NCBI GenBank assembly: GCA_016791475.1
Contig: JAEUWI010000005.1
Coordinates: forward strand, 1-64,000
Direction of reading: 5' to 3'
Length of the DNA stretch: 64,000 nucleotides
Source: Candidatus Hydrogenedentota bacterium
GTDB taxonomy: Bacteria; Hydrogenedentota; Hydrogenedentia; Hydrogenedentales; JAEUWI01
Shown here: piece by piece, positions 56,925 to 64,000 of the stretch
How the letters are laid out: every line of letters begins with the position of its first letter
Position numbering within the stretch: position 1 is the first letter of the stretch
Made by a program: the position numbers and the translations under genes
The notes under the pieces: generated by a model
Seen by the model: the letters and a program-made list of their open reading frames with translations, nothing else
What the model was told of the DNA's origin: nothing
The model's database searches: none

Positions 56925-59534
56925 CTACCTCTTCATGTCGCCGCGGCGGAAACTGTCCGACGCGCCGGATCCGGTATCGCGCCCGGTGATCGCCGCGGAT
57001 TCGTCAAAGGTCGGGCGGTGGCTCTTGCGGTATTCCTGTTTCTTCTTCACTTTCTTGAAGAAGCCAGCCTCAAAGAGCTCATCCAGGTTGGCATCGTGGT
57101 ACTCGTTCAACTTGTGAAGCGTGAGGCGCTCCATATCCACGTTTTCTTTCACGATATGGGGCGTCACCAGCACCACCAGATTGCTCTTCTGGCGGGTGTC
57201 TTTCTTCGAGCGGAAAAGCCAGCCCAGCACGGGCGCATCGCCCAGCAGCGGGGCCTGGTTGCGCGTGCGGTTCGTGGAATCGCGAATAAGTCCCGCCAGC
57301 ACCGCCGTGGAACCGTCCTTCACCAGCACTTTGCTGGTGAACAGGGACTTGTTCGTGGTCGGGCCCACGATGTCCGGCGTACCCACGCGGGGGTCCGTGT
57401 CGGCAATGTCGGACACTTCGATTTCCGTCTCCAGCAGGACGTTGTCGCCCTCGCTGATCTGGGGGGTCACCTTCAGCTTCACACCCACATCTTCGCGCTC
57501 GATTCGCGTGGTGCCGAAGCTGGAATTAATTTCGCCATCGGTGCCGCCCGTCGTCGTCTGGGGGCGGGAACTGCCCGTGATGAAGGGCACTTCCTTACCC
57601 ACCGTGATGGACGACTCCTCGTTGTCAATCGTGGTCAGGCTCGGCTGGGACAGCACTTCCAGATCCGACAGGGTTTCCAGCGCCTGAAACAGCACCGGAA
57701 CGAAGGGGATGTTGAACTCGCGGCCACCATACTCCACGGTGATGTCGTCGAAAATACCCGCGCTGATACCGCCCGAATCCCCCAGACTCAGCACACTGCT
57801 GAGCAGGCCCGCGCCCGCGCCCGTGGGATTGGTCAGGGCCGTCGCCAGATCGGTCACCGGGAGCAGTGAGGTGTCCGTGAGACCGAAACCGTCGCTGCCG
57901 CTGATGCTGGCCGCGTTGACCTGCAGGTTGAAGGTATCGTTCAGGGCCACGTCCATCACACTGGCCTTCACGTAGACCTGGCGCTGGGGCACGTCGAGCC
58001 GCGCGATATAGGCTTCGAGCTGCTTGTAATCCTGGGGCGAAGCCAGAATCAGCAGCGAGTTGGTTTGGTCGTAGCGGGCGATCTGCACCTTCTGCTCGAA
58101 GGGCTGCACTTCCGAAGACCCGGAAGATCCGCCGCCGCCGCCTGCTCCACCGGCCGCCGCGGCCGCACCGCCACCGCCGCCACCTTCCTGGCGCCGCGGG
58201 GCCGTGCCGATGAGCGGCTGGAGCGCCTGCTCCATCAACTCCGCATCCGCATTCAGCAGTTCGTAAATGTGCATGTTGTTCTGCTCGTAGGGCACGGGCG
58301 TGTCCAGGCGTTTCACCAGATCGCGGACCTGCTCCATCATGCCTTCCGTGGCCACCACGATGAGCGAATTCAGCCGCTCATCGGGCACCATGCGAAGCAC
58401 TTCCTCATTCGAGCCGATGACCGCGGAGGCCTCCGCGCCGGGTACCGTGCGGGTGGTTGGCCGGGTGGGCCGGGTTGTCGCGGACTGGGGGCGCGTGGTC
58501 GTTGTGCGGCTCGTATTCTGTGCCGCGCCGGCACCCTCGGGCGCCAGGAGCACCTGCTCCAACTGGGTGGCCACGACTTCCGCCCGGGTATACTCCAGCG
58601 TAAAGATATCCATGGTCGTGTCGTTGCCGGGGATGTCCGCAAGCTCAATGAATTTCAACATGCGGCGAAGACCGTTTGCCGTGTCGGTGATAATCAGCGT
58701 GCTCGTCGGCTGATACGTGTCCACCTTGGCGTTCTTCGTGCCCAGCAGGGTCAGCGCCGTGGAAATCTCGGCCGGGTCGGCGTACTTGATCGGCACCACG
58801 TGGGTCGAGAAGGTGTCGTAACCCTCGGGGATATTGTCGGCGGTAATACCTTCCTGGATCCCCGTCTTGCCCGATCCGGGCGCGTCGGGCGTGGGGATGA
58901 CCTGAATCAGCTTGCCATCCAGATTTTCCACCAGCGAGTAGCCCCGGCTGTTCAGCACGGATTCGAGCACTTCGTAGGCCATTTCCGGCGGAAACTTGTC
59001 GTGGGTGATAATGGTCACCGTGGTCGCGCCGATATTGGGATCGATGTCGAAGTTCTTGCCCGTCAACATGGCGATGTGCTGGATCACCTGGATCAGAGGC
59101 TGGTCGTTGAAATTGAACAGCGCGTCTTCGTCCGGCGTGGCGCCGGGCGGCAGCGCGGGGGCCGCCGGGGTATCGGCCAGCTTCGCGCCGCCGGGAACCT
59201 GGGGCGGCTGGGGACGCGCGGCCGGCGGGGTCAGCGGCTGGGGGCGGTTCACACGGGGGCGGGTCGTCGTGGTACCGCTGGGGGGCCGCGTCGATGTGCC
59301 GCTGGAGGGACGGCGCGTGCTCGTGCCGCTCTCGGGCACCTCCTGCACGGGAATCTCTTCGACCGCGTGCTCGTCGACCGGCGCTTCTTCCGCAGGGGCT
59401 TCCTCGGCGGGGGCCTCTTCCACGGGAACTTCCTCGACAACCTCCTGCTCCTCCTGGGCGGGCGCCGGCACGGCGGTAAACAGGCCCAGGGCAAGGAGGT
59501 GTACTGCAAAACAGGCGATGCATCGCTTCAGCAC
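56925..59534 (-). CDS. gspD: GspD type II secretion secretin
   Basis: 869 residues. A signal peptide leads into a ~90-residue Glu/Pro/Ala then Thr/Arg/Pro linker (EEAPAEEAPVDEHAVEEI...). N-domains follow: FNFNDQPLIQVIQHIAMLTGKNF (N0/N1) and repeated V-x-Y-x-A-E-V patterns. A Gly/Ala linker (near 450-475) precedes N3, then the secretin barrel (LSQPSLTTIDNEESSITVGKEVPFI; VGVKLKVTPQISEGDNVLLETEIEVS; SKVLVKDGSTAVLAGLIRD; LGWLFRSKKDTRQKSNLVVLVTPHIV). I prefer the GTG at 59534, with GGAAGGA 7 bases before, over the TTG at 59549, which would lie on that site. It forms the outer-membrane exit channel. Confidence 0.94.
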   Translation of the reverse strand: MLKRCIACFAVHLLALGLFTAVPAPAQEEQEVVEEVPVEEAPAEEAPAEEAPVDEHAVEEIPVQEVPESGTSTRRPSSGTSTRPPSGTTTTRPRVNRPQPLTPPAARPQPPQVPGGAKLADTPAAPALPPGATPDEDALFNFNDQPLIQVIQHIAMLTGKNFDIDPNIGATTVTIITHDKFPPEMAYEVLESVLNSRGYSLVENLDGKLIQVIPTPDAPGSGKTGIQEGITADNIPEGYDTFSTHVVPIKYADPAEISTALTLLGTKNAKVDTYQPTSTLIITDTANGLRRMLKFIELADIPGNDTTMDIFTLEYTRAEVVATQLEQVLLAPEGAGAAQNTSRTTTTRPQSATTRPTRPTTRTVPGAEASAVIGSNEEVLRMVPDERLNSLIVVATEGMMEQVRDLVKRLDTPVPYEQNNMHIYELLNADAELMEQALQPLIGTAPRRQEGGGGGGAAAAAGGAGGGGGSSGSSEVQPFEQKVQIARYDQTNSLLILASPQDYKQLEAYIARLDVPQRQVYVKASVMDVALNDTFNLQVNAASISGSDGFGLTDTSLLPVTDLATALTNPTGAGAGLLSSVLSLGDSGGISAGIFDDITVEYGGREFNIPFVPVLFQALETLSDLEVLSQPSLTTIDNEESSITVGKEVPFITGSSRPQTTTGGTDGEINSSFGTTRIEREDVGVKLKVTPQISEGDNVLLETEIEVSDIADTDPRVGTPDIVGPTTNKSLFTSKVLVKDGSTAVLAGLIRDSTNRTRNQAPLLGDAPVLGWLFRSKKDTRQKSNLVVLVTPHIVKENVDMERLTLHKLNEYHDANLDELFEAGFFKKVKKKQEYRKSHRPTFDESAAITGRDTGSGASDSFRRGDMKR

Positions 59535-59589
59535 GGTCTGTCCTTCCAATCGGGTTCAGCCAGTGCTCCCGGCTGGGAGCTGCGGCGTG

Positions 59590-60522
59590 TTAGCGGAAAT
59601 TGTAGGTGATTATCTTCTGTTTGCCGTTGCGCATGATACCGATGCGGAACGAACCGGCGTCCTGATATTTCTGGACCATCTCCAGCACCTTCTGCTCGCT
59701 GTCGATCTTCTCGTTGTTGACCGTCTGGAGCACATCCCCGTTCTCCAGCCCGAGCTGCTTGGCAAGCGGCACCTCGGCGATATCCGCCGCCGTGATACCG
59801 GCCACTTTCCCGTTGGCGTCCCGGTAAAGCTCGGGCTTGACCTTGGTCACCAGGTCCGCATAGTTCACGGTCAACTCATTGATAAAGTCGTTCCGATCGA
59901 TCTCCACTTCCTGCGGCGGAAGCGTGGGGGCCCGGCTGCCCCGCGAGGCCAGCGTGTTCGCGTCGGCTCCTTCGGCGCCCTCTTCCTCGTCCATGCTCAG
60001 GCGTTCGCGTTTGGGCGGGCTCTCGTTTCGATTGATCAGCACCACCCAGCGCGGATGTACTTCCTCCAGCGTGACATTCTCCACCACCGGATTGCCAATA
60101 TGAAAAAGCTGGCTTCCCGTCTTCTGGCCGAGATCCTCGATACTCGCCGAGGCAAAAGGACTCTTGGGTGAAAGGCTCGTCACCGCCCAGAGCTTCAGAT
60201 TCAGTTTGGTCTCTTCTTCCGCAGGGCCCGGAACCGGCTCTTCGGGAATGACCTCGGTGGCCTGCTGATCCACCTTGAATTGCCCGGCCTCGCCGAAGAG
60301 CTTGTTCTCCATGATGCTGCTATAGGCCGTGCGCTCCCGAAGAGATTTCAGCGCCTCGCCCGAACTTTCCGCGCCGCCCTCCACCGGCGGCGATAAGGCA
60401 TCGGCGACCTGAGGCGGGCTGGTCATCTGAAGCACCACCGACGCCGCCGTGTACAGAATCAAGCCGGACAGCGCCAGGTTCAGCACCAGGAAAAGCTGCC
60501 GTATGATTAAACCACGTACCAT
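59590..60522 (-). CDS. gspC: GspC type II secretion coupling protein
   Basis: 310 residues: one N-terminal membrane helix (LIIRQLFLVLNLALSGLILYTA), a linker, an HR domain (LNLKLWAVTSLSPKSPFASASIEDL; HIGNPVVENVTLEEVHPRWVVLIN) and a C-terminal PDZ domain (KQLGLENGDVLQTVNNEKIDSEQKVLEMVQ; FRIGIMRNGKQKIITYNF). GspC links GspD to the inner-membrane platform, and its PDZ domain takes part in cargo choice. Start 60522 is set by AGAGGT 5 bases before. It is first in the type II operon. Confidence 0.9.
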   Translation of the reverse strand: MVRGLIIRQLFLVLNLALSGLILYTAASVVLQMTSPPQVADALSPPVEGGAESSGEALKSLRERTAYSSIMENKLFGEAGQFKVDQQATEVIPEEPVPGPAEEETKLNLKLWAVTSLSPKSPFASASIEDLGQKTGSQLFHIGNPVVENVTLEEVHPRWVVLINRNESPPKRERLSMDEEEGAEGADANTLASRGSRAPTLPPQEVEIDRNDFINELTVNYADLVTKVKPELYRDANGKVAGITAADIAEVPLAKQLGLENGDVLQTVNNEKIDSEQKVLEMVQKYQDAGSFRIGIMRNGKQKIITYNFR

Positions 60523-60838
60523 TGCTACCTCTCGTATCGGGCTTGCGGTATACGACATTCCCGAAGCCAAACTGGGCCTCGGTTTCGATTCCGCCCCGCC
60601 GCAACATGTTGTGATACCACAACTAACGCCGGTATGGGCGCGCGGGTTGACAGGAAAGACGGCACTGAAGGCCGCCCGATCAACGGACGCTACAACCGGC
60701 CTCGGTACACACCTGCCCCATGTTCGCTACGGGCGCGTAGTGTAGCCCATCCCCAGCCGACAACGCAAAAGCACAGGAACCCCCGGAACCCCCCGGATCG
60801 GCATGCGGAAGGGCAGGTTTCGCGCGAAGCAGGCGGTT

Positions 60839-60887
60839 GTAGGCTGTAGGCTGTAGGCTGTAGGCTGTAGGCTTCAGGCTTCAGGTT
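60839..60887. repeat. 7-bp tandem array GTAGGCT
   Basis: GTAGGCT x5 followed by TCAGGCT and TCAGGTT, in perfect 7-bp register. Confidence 0.9.
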
Positions 60888-60907
60888 AGGAGATATCGCG
60901 CCAGCCC

Positions 60908-61020
60908 GGGACCCAAGGGACCCAAGGGACCCAAGGGACCCAAGGGACCCAAGGGACCCATAAGACCCATAAGACCCATAAGACCCATAAGACCCATAAG
61001 ACCCATAAGACCCATAAGAC
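60908..61020 (-). repeat. 9-bp tandem array, about 13 units
   Basis: Read on the minus strand it starts with about seven GGGTCTTAT-type units and changes to GGGTCCCTT (about six). The leading unit is the same as in the array at 3381-3533, in the same orientation to the upstream gene. Confidence 0.9.
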
Positions 61021-61034
61021 CCGCCACCCCCCTC

Positions 61035-61069
61035 AAAAAAAATCACACCCCCGAATACCGGGGGTGTGA
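61035..61069 (-). terminator. Rho-independent terminator after the metalloprotease gene
   Basis: 11-bp stem TCACACCCCCG/CGGGGGTGTGA (61043-61053/61059-61069, 5-nt loop), followed on the minus strand by eight T (61035-61042). Confidence 0.9.
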
Positions 61070-61098
61070 CACGAAACCCACTACACCGAAAAGTCCCA

Positions 61099-63441
61099 TC
61101 AGGACTTCGCCTTCTCCTGGGCTTTGGCAATCGCCCGCAACTCCGCCATGAACTCCGACACCTCCATCTTATCGGGCACCGTCTCGCCAGGAGCCAGCGA
61201 CTTGGCCTTCTTGGCCTTGATATCGGGCGGGGTGGCCACATACTTCGTCTTCGTGGCGGCATCCAGAGACACGAGTTGCTTTCCACCCAGACCATTGTAG
61301 ACCAGGTAGCCCTCGCCTTCGACATACTGGAGATAAAGAACTACTTCCTCGCCCGCGCTGAAGCTGGGCAGTTCGCTGACCTGGGTATCCAGACCGCCGA
61401 CACGCCCGCCAATCTGGCTGAAGGTGACCGTGGACTGCTTGTTCAAGCCGCCCTTGGCTTTGTCTTCAATCTGCACCACCACGTCGGTATAGATATAGGA
61501 GGTGCCGCCTTCCCACCGCGCCTGCGCGCTCGTAATCGTGCCGGAGACCACATCCGTGGCGCCGGCCACAAGCTGCTCGGTGTTCTGATATTGCAGCACG
61601 GCCTGGGCGCCCGGCGTGAGCATGAGTCCCAGAAGCAGCGCACCCGCGACGCCGGATACCGCCCGACGACGTTTGCGAAGCCCGTAAACTATCCCGGAAA
61701 GAAGGACTGAAACTCCCAGAATCATGGTGAAATTCTCCATGCACCAGTAGAATGCCCGAACGGCCTTGACGGTGGCGCCCAGCGCGAAACTGTTGCCCAA
61801 GAGGAAGCGGGCGGCCGAGGGGGAGACTTTGTAGTAGGTTTCAACGATGAAACTACCCAGGGGGGTCTCCATTAGAACGGTGTCGCGCAGTGACCGAACG
61901 GCATTCGCGCCTTTGGCCGCCTGGTTCAGAGCGCCCGTGCCGCCGCCGGCCGCGACCGAACTCACCACGTTCAGGATACAGACGTCATTGGGGTCCCCGA
62001 ACATCGGGTCGTCGCCCAGGATCTCTTCAATGCTGCGCTCGGTGTCGGTGCTGACGAGCGTTCCACGTTCGAAATCCCAGACAAGCGCCGTGCCGGCATC
62101 CTTGTTGGAGACGTCGATGATGTTTTCAACTTCATGAAACACTTCCGACGGATACGTATTGAATACGGTGGTGCGTCCGCCGATGTTGTCGAATTCTTCC
62201 ACCGAGAAGCCGGGGGGCGACTGGCGATCATAGCCGCCGCCGTTGAACGGCGTCATGCTGAGCGTATAAGTCGCGTTGATCACGCCCGATCCGGTTTCGA
62301 GAGTCTTCCACAGGTTGTTAATCTCGAACCAACCATCCCGCTCGGTGTTCTCCGGATTCTCAAAGTAGGCGGTGAAGGCGCTGAAAAGGGGAACGCGGGG
62401 TGTCGCTTCGTCGTTGTCCACGTCCGCCCAGGCGACTACATGCGCGCTTGCAACCTGGATCGACGGAAGACCCGTGCCCGGACGCGTGCGGGTGCGCGCC
62501 TCACCCGTAAGATCAAAAAACAGGTCCTGGCTACCACGAGGATAGAGCCACGAGATGGCCGAGATGTCGTCCGGCGCGAGATCGGCCCCGCCGCCTTCAA
62601 GTCCGCCGCCCTCGGCGGTCACTTCGAAGATAAACGGGAACATCGTCGGCGTAACGCCGATGCGGCGCTGCACACCCGCGATGCTGTGCACCATGGCCGT
62701 CGTTTCAATCAGGCTGGCGTCGCTCTCGGTGAGGTTGTTGAGGGGCGTGTGGCCCATGCCAAAGAAGTGGCCCATTTCGTGAACAAGCACGCTCTGGAGG
62801 TCCCCGAGCGGCTCTTCACCCAGGACTTGAGGACGCACCGTATCCGCGACGATAATCACGTCGTTGTCGACAATGTTTCCGGCGCTTACGAGGTAGGATT
62901 CGCTCGGCGTATCGATAATCACATCGTCGACGGCGTGTATATAGACGTTGACACCCAGCACGCCGGCGGGCAGGGCGAAAATGACATCGGCGGGATCGGG
63001 CTCCACGTTCTCGTCGGGAAGTCCATCGCCATCCAGATCCACCGTGCTCGTAACCTGCATCACAATGGTATTCTGCAAATCCGCGGTGCCGCCGGCGATG
63101 ACCGGATCCTGAAACAGGCCAATCTCGTCTACGGACGCGTAGCTCTGCGGAACACGCTCCCATACGGCGAAGGACTCGCGGACAATCTCCAGCTCCGCCT
63201 CGGTGAAACCGCTCCGACCATTTTCGATCAGGACGGGCACACCCTCGGTCTCTTCCACGCGGCCATTGTTGTTGGCATCGAAGTCGTTCACCCGATGCTT
63301 CTTGATACGAAGCACATCGAATGAATCGAAACTACCCAGCGGGAAGATAGCCCAGGTATTGGTGGCAAGTAACAGGCCGCCGGCCAGTATCGCCATTCCT
63401 AAGTGTCGTCTACGCGAGATCACGTATCCATTTCCTTTCAT
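61099..63441 (-). CDS. Metzincin-type protease with CFI-box-like segment fused to a second secreted domain
   Basis: 780 residues. Signal peptide 1-31. EF-type loops DANNNGRVE (54-62) and DLDGDGLPDE (~135-144). The zinc motif HEMGHFFGMGH at 221-231 (three His, catalytic Glu222) places residues ~75-300 among matrixin-like metzincins; NDITALQYLYP is replaced by DDISAISWLYP. Residues ~488-545 resemble the CFI-box C-terminal region (VCILNVV...; SLRDTVLMETPLGSFIVETYYKVSPSAARFL). A membrane helix (571-588) and RKRRR follow, as at the end of a protein, but the frame continues into a second signal-peptide-like stretch (594-613, ending AQA) and a beta domain (620-720). It looks like two exported proteins joined in one frame. 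Confidence 0.85.
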   Translation of the reverse strand: MKGNGYVISRRRHLGMAILAGGLLLATNTWAIFPLGSFDSFDVLRIKKHRVNDFDANNNGRVEETEGVPVLIENGRSGFTEAELEIVRESFAVWERVPQSYASVDEIGLFQDPVIAGGTADLQNTIVMQVTSTVDLDGDGLPDENVEPDPADVIFALPAGVLGVNVYIHAVDDVIIDTPSESYLVSAGNIVDNDVIIVADTVRPQVLGEEPLGDLQSVLVHEMGHFFGMGHTPLNNLTESDASLIETTAMVHSIAGVQRRIGVTPTMFPFIFEVTAEGGGLEGGGADLAPDDISAISWLYPRGSQDLFFDLTGEARTRTRPGTGLPSIQVASAHVVAWADVDNDEATPRVPLFSAFTAYFENPENTERDGWFEINNLWKTLETGSGVINATYTLSMTPFNGGGYDRQSPPGFSVEEFDNIGGRTTVFNTYPSEVFHEVENIIDVSNKDAGTALVWDFERGTLVSTDTERSIEEILGDDPMFGDPNDVCILNVVSSVAAGGGTGALNQAAKGANAVRSLRDTVLMETPLGSFIVETYYKVSPSAARFLLGNSFALGATVKAVRAFYWCMENFTMILGVSVLLSGIVYGLRKRRRAVSGVAGALLLGLMLTPGAQAVLQYQNTEQLVAGATDVVSGTITSAQARWEGGTSYIYTDVVVQIEDKAKGGLNKQSTVTFSQIGGRVGGLDTQVSELPSFSAGEEVVLYLQYVEGEGYLVYNGLGGKQLVSLDAATKTKYVATPPDIKAKKAKSLAPGETVPDKMEVSEFMAELRAIAKAQEKAKS

Positions 63442-63496
63442 GCCAGCTACTTCCTTCCCCGAGGGGCTGAAATCTACTGATCGAATGTATTCAAAT

Positions 63497-63520
63497 GGCC
63501 GCGCGCCGAAACGCGCGGCC
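63497..63520 (-). terminator. Hairpin between the IPT/TIG gene and the metalloprotease gene
   Basis: 9-bp stem GGCCGCGCG/CGCGCGGCC with a 6-nt loop, just past the IPT/TIG stop. No T-run, so termination strength is uncertain. Confidence 0.55.
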
Positions 63521-63528
63521 TCATGTTC

Positions 63529-63999
63529 CTACACGCGGCTCCGGGCGCTTTTGCGCCGTACGCCGAAGGCCAGGCCCGCGAAGACCAGCGACAAGAGCAC
63601 CACATCACCCAGCGGCGAAGAGGTACCGCCGCCATTCGGACCGCAACTGAAGGGTCCGATGTTCGGCTTGGCCACGGGGTCGCTGACAAACTCGAAGGCG
63701 TTCAGCTTGATCGCTTCCGTGCCGTTCGTATCGTTCGCAACCGTTACGCTCATCACATCCACTTCGGCAAAGCCACCGGTCGGGTAGCCCACGCTGATTT
63801 CCGTACCCTCGCTGTTGACCGCGAGGATCGTCATCAACGTTTCGCCAAAGCGAACGATCATGTCCTCACGGGCTCCGAAGTTCGAACCGATGACCTTCAC
63901 CGGGAAGTCCGACTTCTTGGCCTTCGCCGGCGACACGCGCGTGATGACCGGAGCCACGTCGCCCGTGCCGTTCACCAGCGTGAAGAGATTGGAGCGACT
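63529..63999 (-). CDS. C-terminal part of an IPT/TIG-domain surface protein with Cys-type sorting signal (5' end outside window)
   Basis: The frame is open to the right edge, so the gene begins outside the window; the GTG at 63975 is an internal Val codon. The visible ~156 residues contain an IPT/TIG domain (PVITRVSPAKAKKSDFPVKVIGSNFG; then FGETLMTILAV) of the type found in surface receptors and adhesins. The C-terminus has a Cys, ten residues (Gly/Ser-rich), LGD, a hydrophobic helix and Arg-Arg-Lys, the same layout as the tail of the protein at the left edge. It is presumably exported and anchored by this tail. No enzyme motif is visible. Confidence 0.78.
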   Translation of the reverse strand, partial: SRSNLFTLVNGTGDVAPVITRVSPAKAKKSDFPVKVIGSNFGAREDMIVRFGETLMTILAVNSEGTEISVGYPTGGFAEVDVMSVTVANDTNGTEAIKLNAFEFVSDPVAKPNIGPFSCGPNGGGTSSPLGDVVLLSLVFAGLAFGVRRKSARSRV

Positions 64000-64000
64000 G

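Larger units (their letters stand above)
60523..61098. other. Repeat-rich upstream region of the type II operon
   Basis: No gene. From gspC outward: a 16-base inverted repeat GTTGTG-ATAC-CACAAC (60608-60623), a candidate operator; 7-bp repeats (60839-60887); 9-bp repeats (60908-61020); a terminator for the metalloprotease gene (61035-61069). No convincing -35/-10 pair for gspC was found. Confidence 0.6.

Noticed and set aside
60523-60720. Sigma-54 promoter before gspC
   Set aside because: GG and GC elements near the GTTGTG inverted repeat are 14 bases apart instead of 10.
63529-63975. Complete 148-residue protein starting at GTG 63975
   Set aside because: The frame remains open to the window edge and an IPT/TIG domain would be cut at its first strand; the GTG is internal.

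Overview
The window is GC-rich, densely coding DNA from a Gram-negative bacterium: it carries a Kdo transferase gene (lipopolysaccharide core), outer-membrane secretins and lipoprotein signals. The general look suggests an uncultured PVC-related or Hydrogenedentota-type lineage: an Akkermansia Amuc_1098-1101-like pilus block, large secreted proteins with EF-hand loops, (GE)n linkers and Cys-type C-terminal sorting signals, and many intergenic microsatellites. The phylum is an inference; no rRNA or single-copy marker is present.

Layout. 1-3.3 kb (+): the end of an anchored EF-hand protein, then a secreted glycosidase-like protein (DUF4838/alpha-glucuronidase-like). 3.6-10 kb (-): a DGC zinc-finger protein and an ArsR regulator that share an operator motif, a 1558-aa eight-PAS hybrid histidine kinase, and APS kinase (CysC). 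10.0-10.35 kb (+): a small charged protein with its own promoter and terminator. 10.6-15.3 kb (-): a sugar-type ABC importer (binding lipoprotein and two permeases) coupled to waaA.

15.3-60.5 kb, all on the minus strand, is a continuous secretion/pilus region. Read in its own direction it begins with a full type II secretion operon (gspC, D, E, F, G, a second G-like gene, H, I, J, K, L, M; 60.5 to 46.1 kb). A second machine follows: PilB-like ATPase, PilT, another GspE/PilB ATPase, GspF/PilC, pseudopilins G, H, I and J, and a giant 2723-residue GspK-like protein. After these come a beta-helix secreted protein, a PEGA/formylglycine-enzyme-type lipoprotein, and a promoter-led block of PilM-PilN fusion, PilO-like, PilP-like and a TPR-secretin. 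No prepilin peptidase gene lies in the window.

61-64 kb (-): a metzincin protease fused through a CFI-box-like segment to a second secreted domain, and the end of an IPT/TIG protein. That protein's C-terminal signal (Cys, about 10 residues, LGD, hydrophobic helix, Arg-Arg) matches the one on the first protein of the window. Anchored secreted proteins therefore flank the type II secretion region and are plausible clients of it.

Intergenic DNA is unusually structured. It holds 9-bp arrays just beyond terminators, 7-bp arrays carrying stop triplets that overlap gene ends, 10-bp-phased TTCCGTG/TTCGTG triplets, a three-hairpin REP-like unit, and a hairpin repeat inserted into a prepilin leader.
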